A stretch of DNA of 64,000 nucleotides from Rhodobacterales bacterium. Its GTDB lineage: Bacteria > Pseudomonadota > Alphaproteobacteria > Rhodobacterales > Rhodobacteraceae. A program made the translations under genes and the position numbers. How positions within the stretch are numbered: the first letter of the stretch is position 1; each line of letters opens with the position of its first letter. This document shows, in pieces, positions 34,250 through 43,716 of this stretch. The DNA is taken from assembly GCA_021155205.1 (NCBI GenBank), contig JAJNPS010000015.1, forward strand, positions 135,820 to 199,819, read 5' to 3'. The notes under the pieces were generated by a model that made no database searches, was not told where the DNA came from, and saw nothing but the letters and a program-made list of their open reading frames with translations.

Positions 34250-35262
34250 GCGATGTGCTGAAGCCCCTGATCGGGATTGCCGCCACCCGGCCCCTTTCGC
34301 GTGCCGAGGCCGAGGCCGCATTCGGCGCGCTGTTCGACGGCGAAGGAACGCCCGCCCAGATGGGCGGGTTCCTGATGGCGCTGCGCACGCGGGGCGAGAC
34401 GGTCGACGAATATGCCGCCGCTGCGACGGTGATGCGGGCCAAGTGCAATGCCGTCCGCGCCCCGGCAGGTGCGATGGACATCGTCGGCACAGGCGGCGAC
34501 GGCAAGGGCACGCTGAACATCTCCACCGCCACGGCGTTCGTGGTGGCGGGTACAGGGGTCGTGGTGGCCAAGCACGGCAACCGCAACCTGTCGTCAAAAT
34601 CGGGTGCGGCGGATGCGCTGACCGAGATGGGTCTGAACGTGATGGTCGGGCCGGAGGTGGTGGAGCGTTGTCTGGCCGAGGCCGGGATCGGATTCATGAT
34701 GGCGCCCATGCACCATCCGGCGATCCGGCACGTGATGCCGGTCCGGGCGGAACTGGGCACGCGCACGATCTTCAACATCCTGGGGCCGCTGACCAATCCG
34801 GCGGGTGCGAAACGCCAGTTGACGGGGGCGTTTTCGCCTGCACTGATCCGCCCGATGGCCGAAACCCTGCTGGCCTTGGGGTCGGAAAAGGCATGGCTTG
34901 TACATGGCGGCGACGGCACGGACGAGGTGTCCATCGCCGCCCCCACCAAGGTCGCCGCCGTCGAAAACGGCGCAGTGCGCGAGTTCGACCTTCACCCCGA
35001 GGATGCGGGCTTGGCCGTCCATCCGTTCGAGGCGATCATGGGCGGCACGCCCGCCGAAAACGCCCATGCGTTCCGCGCGCTGCTGGACGGGGCATCGGGC
35101 GCCTATCGCGACGCCGTGTTGCTGAACGCCGCCGCCGCGCTGATGGTGGCCGACAAGGTTGCGACCCTGAAGGACGGCGTGACGCTGGCCCGCCAGAGCA
35201 TCGACAGCGGTGCGGCCAAGGCGAAACTTGCGGCCCTTGCGCGGATCACCCACAGCGCCTGA
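34246..35262 (+). CDS. trpD: Anthranilate phosphoribosyltransferase
   Basis: A 338-residue type III phosphoribosyltransferase joining anthranilate and PRPP. The PRPP-binding glycine-rich loop is DIVGTGGDGKGTLNIST, followed by AKHGNRNLSSKSGAADALTEMG and the second metal region GGDGTDEVS. The ATG overlaps the trpG stop. Confidence 0.97.
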   Translation: MSDVLKPLIGIAATRPLSRAEAEAAFGALFDGEGTPAQMGGFLMALRTRGETVDEYAAAATVMRAKCNAVRAPAGAMDIVGTGGDGKGTLNISTATAFVVAGTGVVVAKHGNRNLSSKSGAADALTEMGLNVMVGPEVVERCLAEAGIGFMMAPMHHPAIRHVMPVRAELGTRTIFNILGPLTNPAGAKRQLTGAFSPALIRPMAETLLALGSEKAWLVHGGDGTDEVSIAAPTKVAAVENGAVREFDLHPEDAGLAVHPFEAIMGGTPAENAHAFRALLDGASGAYRDAVLLNAAAALMVADKVATLKDGVTLARQSIDSGAAKAKLAALARITHSA

Positions 35263-35310
35263 CCCAGCCCGTACTTTTCATTTCAGGCCAAGTTGACTAG
35301 GGAGGGTCGC

Positions 35311-36123
35311 ATGAGCACCATTCTTGACCGGATCAAGGCCTACAAGCTGCAAGAGATTGCCGCGCGCAAGCGTGACCGCGCGCTGGTGTCGGTCGAGGAG
35401 GCTGCCGAGGCCGCCGAACCGCCGCGCGGCTTTGCCATGGCGCTGTCGCAGGCGGCGGCTTCGGGCTACGGCCTGATTGCCGAGATCAAGAAGGCCAGCC
35501 CCTCCAAAGGCCTGATCCGCAAGGATTTCGATCCTCCGGCGCTGGCGCGCGCCTATGCCGCCGGGGGGGCCACCTGCCTGTCGGTCCTGACCGATACGCC
35601 GTCCTTCATGGGGGCCGACAGCTTTCTGACCGCCGCCCATGCCGCAACCACCCTGCCCTGCCTGCGCAAGGATTTCCTCTATGACACCTATCAGGTCGCC
35701 GAGGCGCGTGCGCTGAATGCCGACTGCATCCTGATCATCATGGCGTCGGTGTCGGACGCGCAGGCGGCCGAGCTTGAGGCGGCGGCGACCGCCTACGGCA
35801 TGGATGTGCTGATCGAGGTGCATGACCGCGCCGAGCTTGACCGCGCGACCCTGCTGGCCTCGCCGCTGATCGGCATCAACAACCGCAACCTGCACACCTT
35901 CGAGGTGACGCTGCAGACCACGCGCGACCTTGCGCGCTATGTCCCGGCCGACCGGATCATCGTGTCGGAAAGTGGTCTGTACCGGCCCGAGGATCTGGCC
36001 GATCTTGCGGTCTATGGCGCGCGCTGTTTCCTGATCGGCGAAAGCCTGATGCGACAGGCGGATGTGACGACGGCAACCAGGGCCATCCTGGCCCATCCCC
36101 TGACATCCGAGGGCGGAACATGA
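35311..36123 (+). CDS. trpC: Indole-3-glycerol phosphate synthase
   Basis: A 270-residue TIM-barrel enzyme. Start at MSTILDRIKAYKLQEI behind GGGAGGG. Signature strands are IAEIKKASPSKGLIRKDF, LRKDFLYDTYQVAEARA, IGINNRNLHTFEV and ESGLYRPEDLADL, with the catalytic Lys/Glu residues present. It is not fused to trpF. Its stop overlaps moaC. Confidence 0.97.
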   Translation: MSTILDRIKAYKLQEIAARKRDRALVSVEEAAEAAEPPRGFAMALSQAAASGYGLIAEIKKASPSKGLIRKDFDPPALARAYAAGGATCLSVLTDTPSFMGADSFLTAAHAATTLPCLRKDFLYDTYQVAEARALNADCILIIMASVSDAQAAELEAAATAYGMDVLIEVHDRAELDRATLLASPLIGINNRNLHTFEVTLQTTRDLARYVPADRIIVSESGLYRPEDLADLAVYGARCFLIGESLMRQADVTTATRAILAHPLTSEGGT

Positions 36124-36599
36124 AGGGCCTGACGCATTTCGACGATCAGGGTCGGGCGCATATGGTCGATGTGTCGGGCAAGCCTGCGACCGCGCGCATC
36201 GCGGTGGCCGAGGCGCAGGTGGTGATGCTGGCGGCAACGCTGGCCCATGTCACGGCGGGCACGGCGGAAAAGGGCGACGTGCTGGCGGTGGCGCGGCTGG
36301 CGGGGATCATGGCGGCCAAACGGACGTCCGACCTGATCCCGCTGTGCCATCCGCTGCCCCTGACAAAGGTTGCGCTCGACCTTGTGGCCGACCCCGCGCT
36401 GCCCGGCATCCGCATCACCGCGACCGTCGCCACCACCGGACCGACCGGGGTGGAGATGGAGGCACTGACCGCCGTGTCGGTTGCCGCCCTGACCGTCTAT
36501 GACATGCTGAAAGCCGTCGAAAGGGGCATGACCATTGGTGCCATACGGCTGATCCGCAAAGAGGGCGGAAAATCAGGAACCTACGAGGCCACCCCGTGA
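36120..36599 (+). CDS. moaC: Cyclic pyranopterin monophosphate synthase MoaC
   Basis: A 159-residue enzyme making cyclic pyranopterin monophosphate after MoaA. Typical blocks: LTHFDDQGRAHMVDVSGKPAT, KRTSDLIPLCHPLPLTKV, GVEMEALTAVSVAALTVYDMLKA and the C-terminal RLIRKEGGKSG. Start overlaps the trpC stop; stop overlaps the moeA GTG start. Confidence 0.97.
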   Translation: MKGLTHFDDQGRAHMVDVSGKPATARIAVAEAQVVMLAATLAHVTAGTAEKGDVLAVARLAGIMAAKRTSDLIPLCHPLPLTKVALDLVADPALPGIRITATVATTGPTGVEMEALTAVSVAALTVYDMLKAVERGMTIGAIRLIRKEGGKSGTYEATP

Positions 36600-37780
36600 T
36601 TTCGGTCGCCGAGGCGCTGGACCGCGCGCTGGCGCTGGTGGCGCCCCTGCCATCCGAGACCGTCGCCCTGCAGGATGCGGCGGGGCGTGTGCTGGCGGCA
36701 CCTGTCATGGCCAGACTGCGCCAGCCGCCCTTTGCCGCATCCGCCATGGACGGCTATGCTGTCGCGGGCGATCCGATGCCGGGGACCGTGCTGGCGGTCA
36801 TCGGTGCGGCGGCGGCGGGCAAGCGGTTCGACGGCGCGGTCAGTGCCGGCCAGGCAGTGCGCATCTTTACCGGCGCCCCGGTGCCGGACGGGGCCACGCG
36901 CGTCGTGCTGCAGGAGGATGTCACGGCATCGGATGGCACAATCACCCTGACACGGGGCGCGGCGGGTCCGTCCAACATCCGCGCGGCAGGCCAGGATTTC
37001 GACCTCGGCACCGCCTTTGCCCCGCGCGTCCTTCGGCCCGCCGACCTCGCCCTGCTTGCGGCGATGAACCATGCCCGCCTGCCGGTCACGCGCAGGCCCG
37101 TGGTAGCGATCATGGCCACGGGAGACGAGCTGGTGATGCCGGGGGCCGATCCCGGTCCGGACCAGATCATCTCGTCGAACGGTTTTGCGCTGAAGGCGAT
37201 GGTCGAGGCTGCGGGCGGCGCGGTGCGCCTCATGCCCATCGCCGCCGATACCGAGGCCAGCCTGCGCACCGTCTTTGGCCTGACCACGGGTGCCGACCTG
37301 ATCGTCACCATCGGCGGGGCCTCGGTCGGCGATCACGACCTTGTGGGCCGCGTCGCGGAAAGCCTGGGGATGACGCGCGCATTCTGGAAAATCGCGATGC
37401 GCCCCGGCAAGCCCCTGATGGCGGGGCGGCTGGGATCGGGGACGCCCTTGCTGGGTCTGCCGGGCAACCCTGTCTCGGCCATCGTCTGCGGGCATCTGTT
37501 CCTTTTGCCGATGATCCGGCGGATGCTGGGAATGGCCGAGGTTTCGCCCGCGACATACAAGGCGCGGCTGGCCGCCGATCTGGCCGGCGGCGGACCCCGC
37601 GCCCATTACCTGCGCGCCCGCCTGTCCCGCACCCCGGACGGCAGCGCCAGCATCGCGCCGATGGCGGACCAGGATTCCGCACTGCTGTCGGTGCTGACCG
37701 CCGCCGATGCCCTGCTGATCCAGCCCGCCGATGCCCCCCCGATGCCCGCGGGAACGCTGGTGGACTATCTGCCGATCTAG
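36596..37780 (+). CDS. moeA: Molybdopterin molybdenumtransferase MoeA
   Basis: A 394-residue enzyme inserting molybdate into adenylylated molybdopterin. GTG start overlapping the moaC stop. Blocks: QPPFAASAMDGYAV, IFTGAPVPDGATRVVLQED, ATGDELVMPG, SVGDHDLVGRV and GLPGNPVSAIVCGHLFLLP. Domain order (MoeA-N, MPT-binding, C-terminal) and length are normal. A LexA-regulated promoter follows. Confidence 0.96.
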   Translation: MISVAEALDRALALVAPLPSETVALQDAAGRVLAAPVMARLRQPPFAASAMDGYAVAGDPMPGTVLAVIGAAAAGKRFDGAVSAGQAVRIFTGAPVPDGATRVVLQEDVTASDGTITLTRGAAGPSNIRAAGQDFDLGTAFAPRVLRPADLALLAAMNHARLPVTRRPVVAIMATGDELVMPGADPGPDQIISSNGFALKAMVEAAGGAVRLMPIAADTEASLRTVFGLTTGADLIVTIGGASVGDHDLVGRVAESLGMTRAFWKIAMRPGKPLMAGRLGSGTPLLGLPGNPVSAIVCGHLFLLPMIRRMLGMAEVSPATYKARLAADLAGGGPRAHYLRARLSRTPDGSASIAPMADQDSALLSVLTAADALLIQPADAPPMPAGTLVDYLPI

Positions 37781-37845
37781 GGCCGGTCTGCGCCGCATGG
37801 CGCATTCTGGTCAGGCTGATTCGCAAGGGTCTTGACACAAACCGG

Positions 37846-37860
37846 GAACGCAGGCAGAAC
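37846..37860. promoter_or_regulatory. LexA (SOS) operator
   Basis: GAAC at 37846-37849 and GAAC at 37857-37860 separated by seven bases is the alphaproteobacterial SOS box (GTTC-N7-GTTC in reverse). TTGACA at 37832-37837 lies just upstream as a -35 hexamer. The box would let LexA repress its own gene. Confidence 0.88.
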
Positions 37861-37892
37861 ATTAATCCAACGACAAGCAGGCGGGGTGGGCG

Positions 37893-38603
37893 ATGCTGAC
37901 GCGCAAACAGTTGGAACTTCTGGACTTCATCCGCACGCGGATGGATGTCGATGGTGTCCCCCCGTCGTTCGATGAAATGAAAGAGGCGCTGGATCTGCGG
38001 TCGAAATCCGGCATCCACCGCCTGATCACGGCGCTGGAGGAACGCGGCTTCATCCGCCGCCTCGCCCACCGCGCGCGTGCCCTGGAAATCATCAAGCTGC
38101 CCGAGGCGATGGAACGCCCCGGATTTTCGCCGAAAGCCCCAAGTTTCACCCCGCAAGTCATCGACGGCGACCGCGTGGCCCCGCCGCCCCGTGCCGCCCT
38201 CCCGGTGGAGGCGCTGCATGCGCTGGAACTGCCCGTGATGGGCCGCATCGCCGCCGGTGTCCCGATCGAGGCGATCTCCGAAGTGTCGCACCACGTCTCG
38301 GTCCCGGGCTCCATGCTGTCGGGGCGCGGCCAGCACTATGCGCTGGAAGTCAAGGGCGACAGCATGATCGAGGCCGGGATCAACGATGGCGACATCGTCG
38401 TGATCCGCGAACAGTCGACGGCGGAAAACGGCGACATCGTGGTTGCCATCGTCGAGGACAACGAGGCGACGCTGAAACGCTTTCGCCGCCGTGGCGGCAT
38501 GATCGCGCTGGAGGCCGCGAACCCGGCCTATGAGACGCGCGTCTATCCTGACCACCTGATCAAGGTGCAGGGCCGTCTGGTCGGACTGATCCGGAACTAC
38601 TAG
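37893..38603 (+). CDS. lexA: LexA repressor
   Basis: A 236-residue SOS repressor. N-terminal winged helix-turn-helix (MLTRKQLELLDFIRTRMDVDGV... SGIHRLITALEERGFIRR). The self-cleavage Ala-Gly is in MGRIAAGVPIEAI, the catalytic serine in KGDSMIEAGINDGDIVV, and the lysine in EATLKRFRRRGG. It is autoregulated by the GAAC-N7-GAAC box 33-47 bp upstream. The position behind moaC-moeA and convergent with comEC is as in other Rhodobacterales. Confidence 0.97.
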   Translation: MLTRKQLELLDFIRTRMDVDGVPPSFDEMKEALDLRSKSGIHRLITALEERGFIRRLAHRARALEIIKLPEAMERPGFSPKAPSFTPQVIDGDRVAPPPRAALPVEALHALELPVMGRIAAGVPIEAISEVSHHVSVPGSMLSGRGQHYALEVKGDSMIEAGINDGDIVVIREQSTAENGDIVVAIVEDNEATLKRFRRRGGMIALEAANPAYETRVYPDHLIKVQGRLVGLIRNY

Positions 38604-38635
38604 ATGCGCAATCGCGCCGCGGGCCTTGACTGGCG

Positions 38636-40774
38636 TCAGCGGCTGGCGGTGCCTTGAGCGGCCACGGCGACATTGTTCGCCCTGTCCGCCGCCAGCAGTG
38701 GTGGCAAAAGGCCCGGCGGCATCTGCGGTCCGGTCCAGAGCCTGCCGGCCGCTTTCGCGGCAATGATGCGCAAGTCATCACCTTCGCGCTGGATCGCGAC
38801 CGATCCCGTTTGTCGCAAGACCTTCAGGTCCAGCAAAAGACAGCTCTCGGGCCGCGCCAGGGCCACCATGTTCAGGATGACGATGTCGGCGCCGGCACAG
38901 GCCTGATCGACCATCGCAAGACCGGCCTTGCCGCGCAGGGCAACGCCCCTCACCTCCCCCACCACAAAGCGGCGCGCGGCAACCGGCCCGTCGAACCCGG
39001 ATCTTGCCGCTGCGGTTTCCTGGTCGGCCAGATCACCATCATCCTCAAGCCAGGTTCGCGCCATGAACCCACCGCCGCGCGCAACAGACAAGGCGCGCCC
39101 ATCGGGTCCGTAAAGCCCGACGACGGACCCATCCGACGCCACCAGAAGCGACGGGCGCTCGGTGCCGGACCAAAGACCCAGCGCCACAATAATCGGCACC
39201 GCCCCCGCCAGCCGCAATCGCCCCCGCCACAGGATCAGGATCAGCCCGCCAAAGGCGATCAGCGGCAGCGACGATGGCGCCGGTGCGGGGATCGCCGTCA
39301 CCGACCCCTCCATCGCGGAAATCCAATGGGCCACGAACAGGATCCAGCGCGCGCCCTGCTCCATCACCCACAGCGGCAGCGCGGCCAACCCAAAGGGTGC
39401 CAAAAGCGCCGCCATGACCCCCGCGGGCATCACCACCGCGCCCATCACCGGCACCGTCAGGATGTTGGCCAAAAGGCCGTAATCGGCGAAACGGTTGAAA
39501 TGGGCGGCGGCAAAAGGAGCCGTGGCAACCCCCCCGATCACCGAGGACAGCACCAGCGTAAAGACATGGATCGCCCAGCGCGGCATTCTTTGCCGCATCA
39601 CCTCACGGTCCAGAGCGGCAAATCCCGCGATCAGCGCAAGGGTCGCGGCAAAGGACATCTGGAACCCGGCCTCGACCAGGCTTTCGGGTTTGGTCAGCAG
39701 GATCAGGATCGCCGAAATCGCGGCGGTACGCAGCGTTATGGCGCGCCGGTCCAGAAGCACCGCCACCAGGGCCACCGCGATCATGATGAAGGCGCGTTCG
39801 GTCGCGACATTGGCCCCCGACAGCACCAGATAGAAATACGCCACCCCCAGCGACAGCGCCGCCGCGACCTTTTTCGCCGGGACCCGCAAGGCCAGCGGCG
39901 GGACAAGCGCGATCCCCCACCGCAAGAGGAGGAACACGAACCCCACGATGAACACCATGTTCATGCCCGAAATCGCCAGCAGGTGTGCCAAGCTGGAATC
40001 CCGCAAGGCCCGCACGGCATCCTGCGACAGGCCCGACTGGTCGCCGGTCAGCACGCCCGACGAGAACGCCCCTGCATCGCCCGGCACCGCCGTCATGATC
40101 CCTTGCGACAGCCGCGTGCGCAGCCGGTCGATCCATTGTGCGCCGTCTGCGGGCGGCGCGATCATCAGGACCGGATTGCGCGTATAGCCGACCCCGCCGA
40201 GCTGATCGAAATAGGCCATACGGCGAAAATTGAACCCGCCGGGTTCCACCGCCCCCTCCGGCGCGGCGAGAAGCCCGGTCAGGATCAGGCGTTGTCCGGG
40301 GACCGGCGGCGTTGCCGGCACCGCCCCCCCTTGCAGAGAAATGCGCACCTTCAGGGGCGTGCGTGCAGGTGCCACATCCGACAGCACGACCTGATCCAGC
40401 GTCAGGCGCAGGGCATCGGACTGCGATCGGTCCACCTCGACCAGCCGGCCCTCGATCGGGCCGTAATAGCGGAACTCCAGCATCGGGGAGCGGACGTCAT
40501 GCGCGCGCCAGCCCGCGGCGACCAGTCCGACGGCCAGCGCACACGCCGCCGCCGCGACCGGGCGCCAGCCGTCGGGTCCCCGCAAGGCGGCCGCTCCGGT
40601 TGCCGCCGCAAGACCGCCCGCGATCAGGTAAAAGGGCAGCTGCGGCTCCCACGACAGGGCGAACCAGACGGCGATGCCGACCCCGAGGAAGACCGCGAGC
40701 CAGGGGAACAGATGCCCCTGCATGTCGGCAAGAACCTGACCCGGCCAACGCCCTGCGGCCCGAATGCCCGCCAC
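38636..40774 (-). CDS. comEC: ComEC/Rec2-family DNA uptake channel protein
   Basis: A 712-residue multi-helix membrane protein. N-terminal helices and a DUF4131-like OB part (EFRYYGPIEGRLVEVDRSQSDALRLTLDQV) precede the Competence domain with SGVLTGDQSGLSQDAVRALRDSSLAHLLAISGMNMVFIVGFVFLLLRWG. A short, degenerate metallo-beta-lactamase-like tail follows, lacking a clear HxHxDH motif, as is common in alphaproteobacteria. The family moves single-stranded DNA across the inner membrane. Convergent with lexA, 32 bases apart. Confidence 0.9.
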   Translation of the reverse strand: MAGIRAAGRWPGQVLADMQGHLFPWLAVFLGVGIAVWFALSWEPQLPFYLIAGGLAAATGAAALRGPDGWRPVAAAACALAVGLVAAGWRAHDVRSPMLEFRYYGPIEGRLVEVDRSQSDALRLTLDQVVLSDVAPARTPLKVRISLQGGAVPATPPVPGQRLILTGLLAAPEGAVEPGGFNFRRMAYFDQLGGVGYTRNPVLMIAPPADGAQWIDRLRTRLSQGIMTAVPGDAGAFSSGVLTGDQSGLSQDAVRALRDSSLAHLLAISGMNMVFIVGFVFLLLRWGIALVPPLALRVPAKKVAAALSLGVAYFYLVLSGANVATERAFIMIAVALVAVLLDRRAITLRTAAISAILILLTKPESLVEAGFQMSFAATLALIAGFAALDREVMRQRMPRWAIHVFTLVLSSVIGGVATAPFAAAHFNRFADYGLLANILTVPVMGAVVMPAGVMAALLAPFGLAALPLWVMEQGARWILFVAHWISAMEGSVTAIPAPAPSSLPLIAFGGLILILWRGRLRLAGAVPIIVALGLWSGTERPSLLVASDGSVVGLYGPDGRALSVARGGGFMARTWLEDDGDLADQETAAARSGFDGPVAARRFVVGEVRGVALRGKAGLAMVDQACAGADIVILNMVALARPESCLLLDLKVLRQTGSVAIQREGDDLRIIAAKAAGRLWTGPQMPPGLLPPLLAADRANNVAVAAQGTASR

Positions 40775-40851
40775 CTTGTTTCCCGTCCTGCACTTGCCTA
40801 TGACGGGGCCAAGCTAACTTTATCATGGTTTCCGAAAGGTTAATGCCGCCG

Positions 40852-42267
40852 ATGTCCGAGACGACCGCCCAGTCAAACGTGGTGACACGGTTCGCGCCGT
40901 CACCGACCGGCTTTCTGCATATCGGCGGCGGACGGACGGCGCTGTTCAACTGGCTTTACGCGCGCGGGCGCGGCGGCAGGTTCCTGCTCAGGATCGAGGA
41001 TACCGACCGCGAACGTTCCACCCCCGAGGCGACGGCGGCGATCCTGCGGGGGCTGGCCTGGCTCGGCCTCGACTGGGACGGCGAGGTCGTCAGCCAGTTC
41101 GACCGCAAGGACCGCCACGCCGAAGTGGCGCATCAGATGCTTGCACGAGGAACGGCCTACAAGTGCTTTTCGACACAGGAAGAAATCGCTGCATTCAAAG
41201 CTGCGGAAGAGGCTGCCGGGCGCTATCCGGTGTTTCTGTCGCCCTGGCGCGATGCCGACCCTGCAAGCTGGCCCGACGCGCCCTATGTGATCCGCATGAA
41301 AGCCCCCCGCGCGGGCGAGACGGTGATCGAGGACCGCGTCCAGGGCCGCGTCGTGATCCGCAACGAGACGCTGGACGACATGATCGTGCTGCGATCCGAC
41401 GGCACCCCCACCTACATGCTGGCGGTGGTGGTCGATGATCATGACATGGGTGTCACGCATGTGATCCGGGGCGATGATCACCTCAACAACGCAGCACGCC
41501 AGCAGATGGTCTATGACGCGATGGGCTGGGGGGTGCCGGTCTGGGCGCATATCCCGCTGATCCACGGGCCGGACGGCAAGAAACTGTCGAAACGGCATGG
41601 CGCCACCGGGGTCGAGGAGTATCAGGCGATGGGCTATCCCGCTGCCGGGATGCGCAACTACCTGACGCGCCTGGGCTGGGCCAAGGGCGACGCCGAGATC
41701 TTTTCCACCGCCGAGGCGCTGGAAATGTTCGATCTTGACGGTATCGGGCGGGCGCCGGCGCGGCTGGATTTTAAGAAGTTGGAAAACACCTGCGGGCATC
41801 ATATCGCGATGATGGATGATGCTGCACTGCTGCAAGAACTTGACCTTTATCTGGCGGCGGCGCATCGTCCGGCGCTGGATGCAGGTCAGCACGCGCGCTT
41901 GTCCGCAGCCCTGCCATCGGTCAAAGACCGCGCCAAGACCTTGCCGGAACTCCTTGAAAAGGCGCAGTTTGCGCTGATTTCCCGTCCCGTCCGCATGGAC
42001 GATGCGGCGGCCCTGGCGCTGGATGACGCGGGCCGTGATCTATTGCGCGGATTGACGCCGCGCCTGCAAAGTGCAGACTGGACCAAAGCGGCGCTGGAGC
42101 CTGTGCTGGCCGGGTTCGCGGCGGAGCGAGGCCTGGGGTTCGGAAAGCTGGCGGCTCCGCTGCGGGCGGCCCTTTCCGGGCGCAGCGTGACGCCTTCGGT
42201 CTATGACATGATGCTGGTCATCGGTCGTGACGAGACGCTTGCAAGGCTGGCCGACGCCGTCCGGTGA
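40852..42267 (+). CDS. gltX: Glutamyl-tRNA synthetase
   Basis: A 471-residue class I synthetase from MSETTAQSNVV; in-frame ATGs at 40843 and 40825 are alternatives. The HIGH motif reads HIGG in FAPSPTGFLHIGGGRTALFNW, and KMSKS is KLSKRHG. The C-terminal helical anticodon-binding part ends SVYDMMLVIGRDETLARL. Alphaproteobacteria often carry two GltX paralogues, one charging tRNA-Gln; which one this is cannot be told. Upstream of gltA. Confidence 0.95.
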   Translation: MSETTAQSNVVTRFAPSPTGFLHIGGGRTALFNWLYARGRGGRFLLRIEDTDRERSTPEATAAILRGLAWLGLDWDGEVVSQFDRKDRHAEVAHQMLARGTAYKCFSTQEEIAAFKAAEEAAGRYPVFLSPWRDADPASWPDAPYVIRMKAPRAGETVIEDRVQGRVVIRNETLDDMIVLRSDGTPTYMLAVVVDDHDMGVTHVIRGDDHLNNAARQQMVYDAMGWGVPVWAHIPLIHGPDGKKLSKRHGATGVEEYQAMGYPAAGMRNYLTRLGWAKGDAEIFSTAEALEMFDLDGIGRAPARLDFKKLENTCGHHIAMMDDAALLQELDLYLAAAHRPALDAGQHARLSAALPSVKDRAKTLPELLEKAQFALISRPVRMDDAAALALDDAGRDLLRGLTPRLQSADWTKAALEPVLAGFAAERGLGFGKLAAPLRAALSGRSVTPSVYDMMLVIGRDETLARLADAVR

Positions 42268-42377
42268 TCCGGGGCGGCGCGGCGGGCCGAACGGTGGTCG
42301 CCCCTTGCGGGGCGCGCCGCGGACACATGGCCCGCCGCCTGCCAGCGGCACTTGACGGGCACGAATGGGGGAAGACC

Positions 42378-43667
42378 ATGGCTGACAGAAATGCGACGCT
42401 GAACCTGGACGGCAAGACCTTTGACCTGCCGGTCCGGTCCCCGACCATCGGGCCGGACGTTCTGGACATCCGCAAGCTTTATGCCGAGGCGGACGTGTTC
42501 ACCTTTGACCCCGGCTTTACCTCGACCGCGGCCTGCGAAAGTGCGATCACCTATATCGACGGCGACAAGGGAGAACTGTTGTATCGCGGCTATCCCATCG
42601 AACAGCTTGCCGAAAAATCCACGCACCTGGAAACCTGCTATCTGCTTTTGTATGGCGAGTTGCCGTCGGCCGCGCAATTGGCCGATTTCACCAACCGCGT
42701 GACCAGACACACGATGGTGCATGAACAGATGCACTACTTTTTCCGCGGATTCCGCCGGGATGCGCATCCGATGGCCACGATGGTCGGCGTCGTGGGGGCG
42801 ATGAGCGCGTTTTACCATGACAGCACCGACATCAACGACCCCTGGCAGCGCGAGGTGGCCTCGATCCGGATGATCGCGAAACTGCCGACCATCGCCGCGA
42901 TGGCGTACAAGTATTCGGTCGGTCAGCCCTTCGTGTATCCCAAGAATTCGCTGAGCTATGCGGGCAATTTCCTGAACATGTGCTTTGCGGTCCCGGCCGA
43001 GGATTACGTCGTCAATCCCGTCGTCGAAAAGGCGATGGACCGGATCATGCTGCTGCATGCCGACCATGAACAGAACGCCTCCACCTCCACCGTGCGGCTG
43101 GCCGGATCGTCGGGTGCCAATCCCTTTGCCTGCATCGCCGCCGGGATTGCCTGCCTGTGGGGGCCTGCGCATGGCGGGGCGAACCAGGCCGCACTGGAGC
43201 AGTTACGCCAGATCGGATCGGTGGACCGCATCCCCGAATTCATCAAGATGGCCAAGGACAAGAATTCCGGCGTGCGCCTGATGGGATTTGGCCACCGCGT
43301 CTACAAGAATTTCGACCCCCGCGCCAAGGTGATGAAGGAAAGCGCCGACGAGGTGCTTGACCTTCTGGGCGTCCACAACAACCCGACCCTCCAGGTGGCC
43401 AAGGAACTGGAGCGGATTGCACTGCAGGACGACTATTTCATCTCGAAAAAGCTCTATCCCAACGTGGATTTCTATTCCGGCATCATTCTCGATGCGATCG
43501 GGTTCCCGACGTCGATGTTCACGCCGATCTTTGCCATCGCGCGCACGGTGGGCTGGATCAGCCAATGGAAAGAGATGATCGCCGAAAAGAACCAGAAGAT
43601 CGGGCGCCCCCGGCAGCTTTACGTAGGGCCGGCGATGCGCAACTATGTCGACCTGCGGCATCGCTAG
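42378..43667 (+). CDS. gltA: Citrate synthase (type II)
   Basis: A 429-residue enzyme condensing oxaloacetate and acetyl-CoA. GGGGGAAGACC precedes ATG 42378. Catalytic residues are visible in WGPAHGGANQAAL (His) and GFGHRVYKNFDPRAKVMK (His), with Asp in the C-terminal NVDFYSGIILDAIGFP block. The N-terminal beta region (GKTFDLPVRSPTIGPDVLDIRKLY) and length are those of the hexameric, NADH-regulated Gram-negative type. Confidence 0.97.
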   Translation: MADRNATLNLDGKTFDLPVRSPTIGPDVLDIRKLYAEADVFTFDPGFTSTAACESAITYIDGDKGELLYRGYPIEQLAEKSTHLETCYLLLYGELPSAAQLADFTNRVTRHTMVHEQMHYFFRGFRRDAHPMATMVGVVGAMSAFYHDSTDINDPWQREVASIRMIAKLPTIAAMAYKYSVGQPFVYPKNSLSYAGNFLNMCFAVPAEDYVVNPVVEKAMDRIMLLHADHEQNASTSTVRLAGSSGANPFACIAAGIACLWGPAHGGANQAALEQLRQIGSVDRIPEFIKMAKDKNSGVRLMGFGHRVYKNFDPRAKVMKESADEVLDLLGVHNNPTLQVAKELERIALQDDYFISKKLYPNVDFYSGIILDAIGFPTSMFTPIFAIARTVGWISQWKEMIAEKNQKIGRPRQLYVGPAMRNYVDLRHR

Positions 43668-43716
43668 GAGCAGTGCACGTGCCGATGTTGACGCCTGATC
43701 CGTCACGAACGCCCCG

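Noticed and set aside
38654..40843. 729-residue rightward frame opposite comEC
   Set aside because: Arg/His/Gln-rich shadow of a GC-rich gene; the leftward frame encodes a convincing ComEC.
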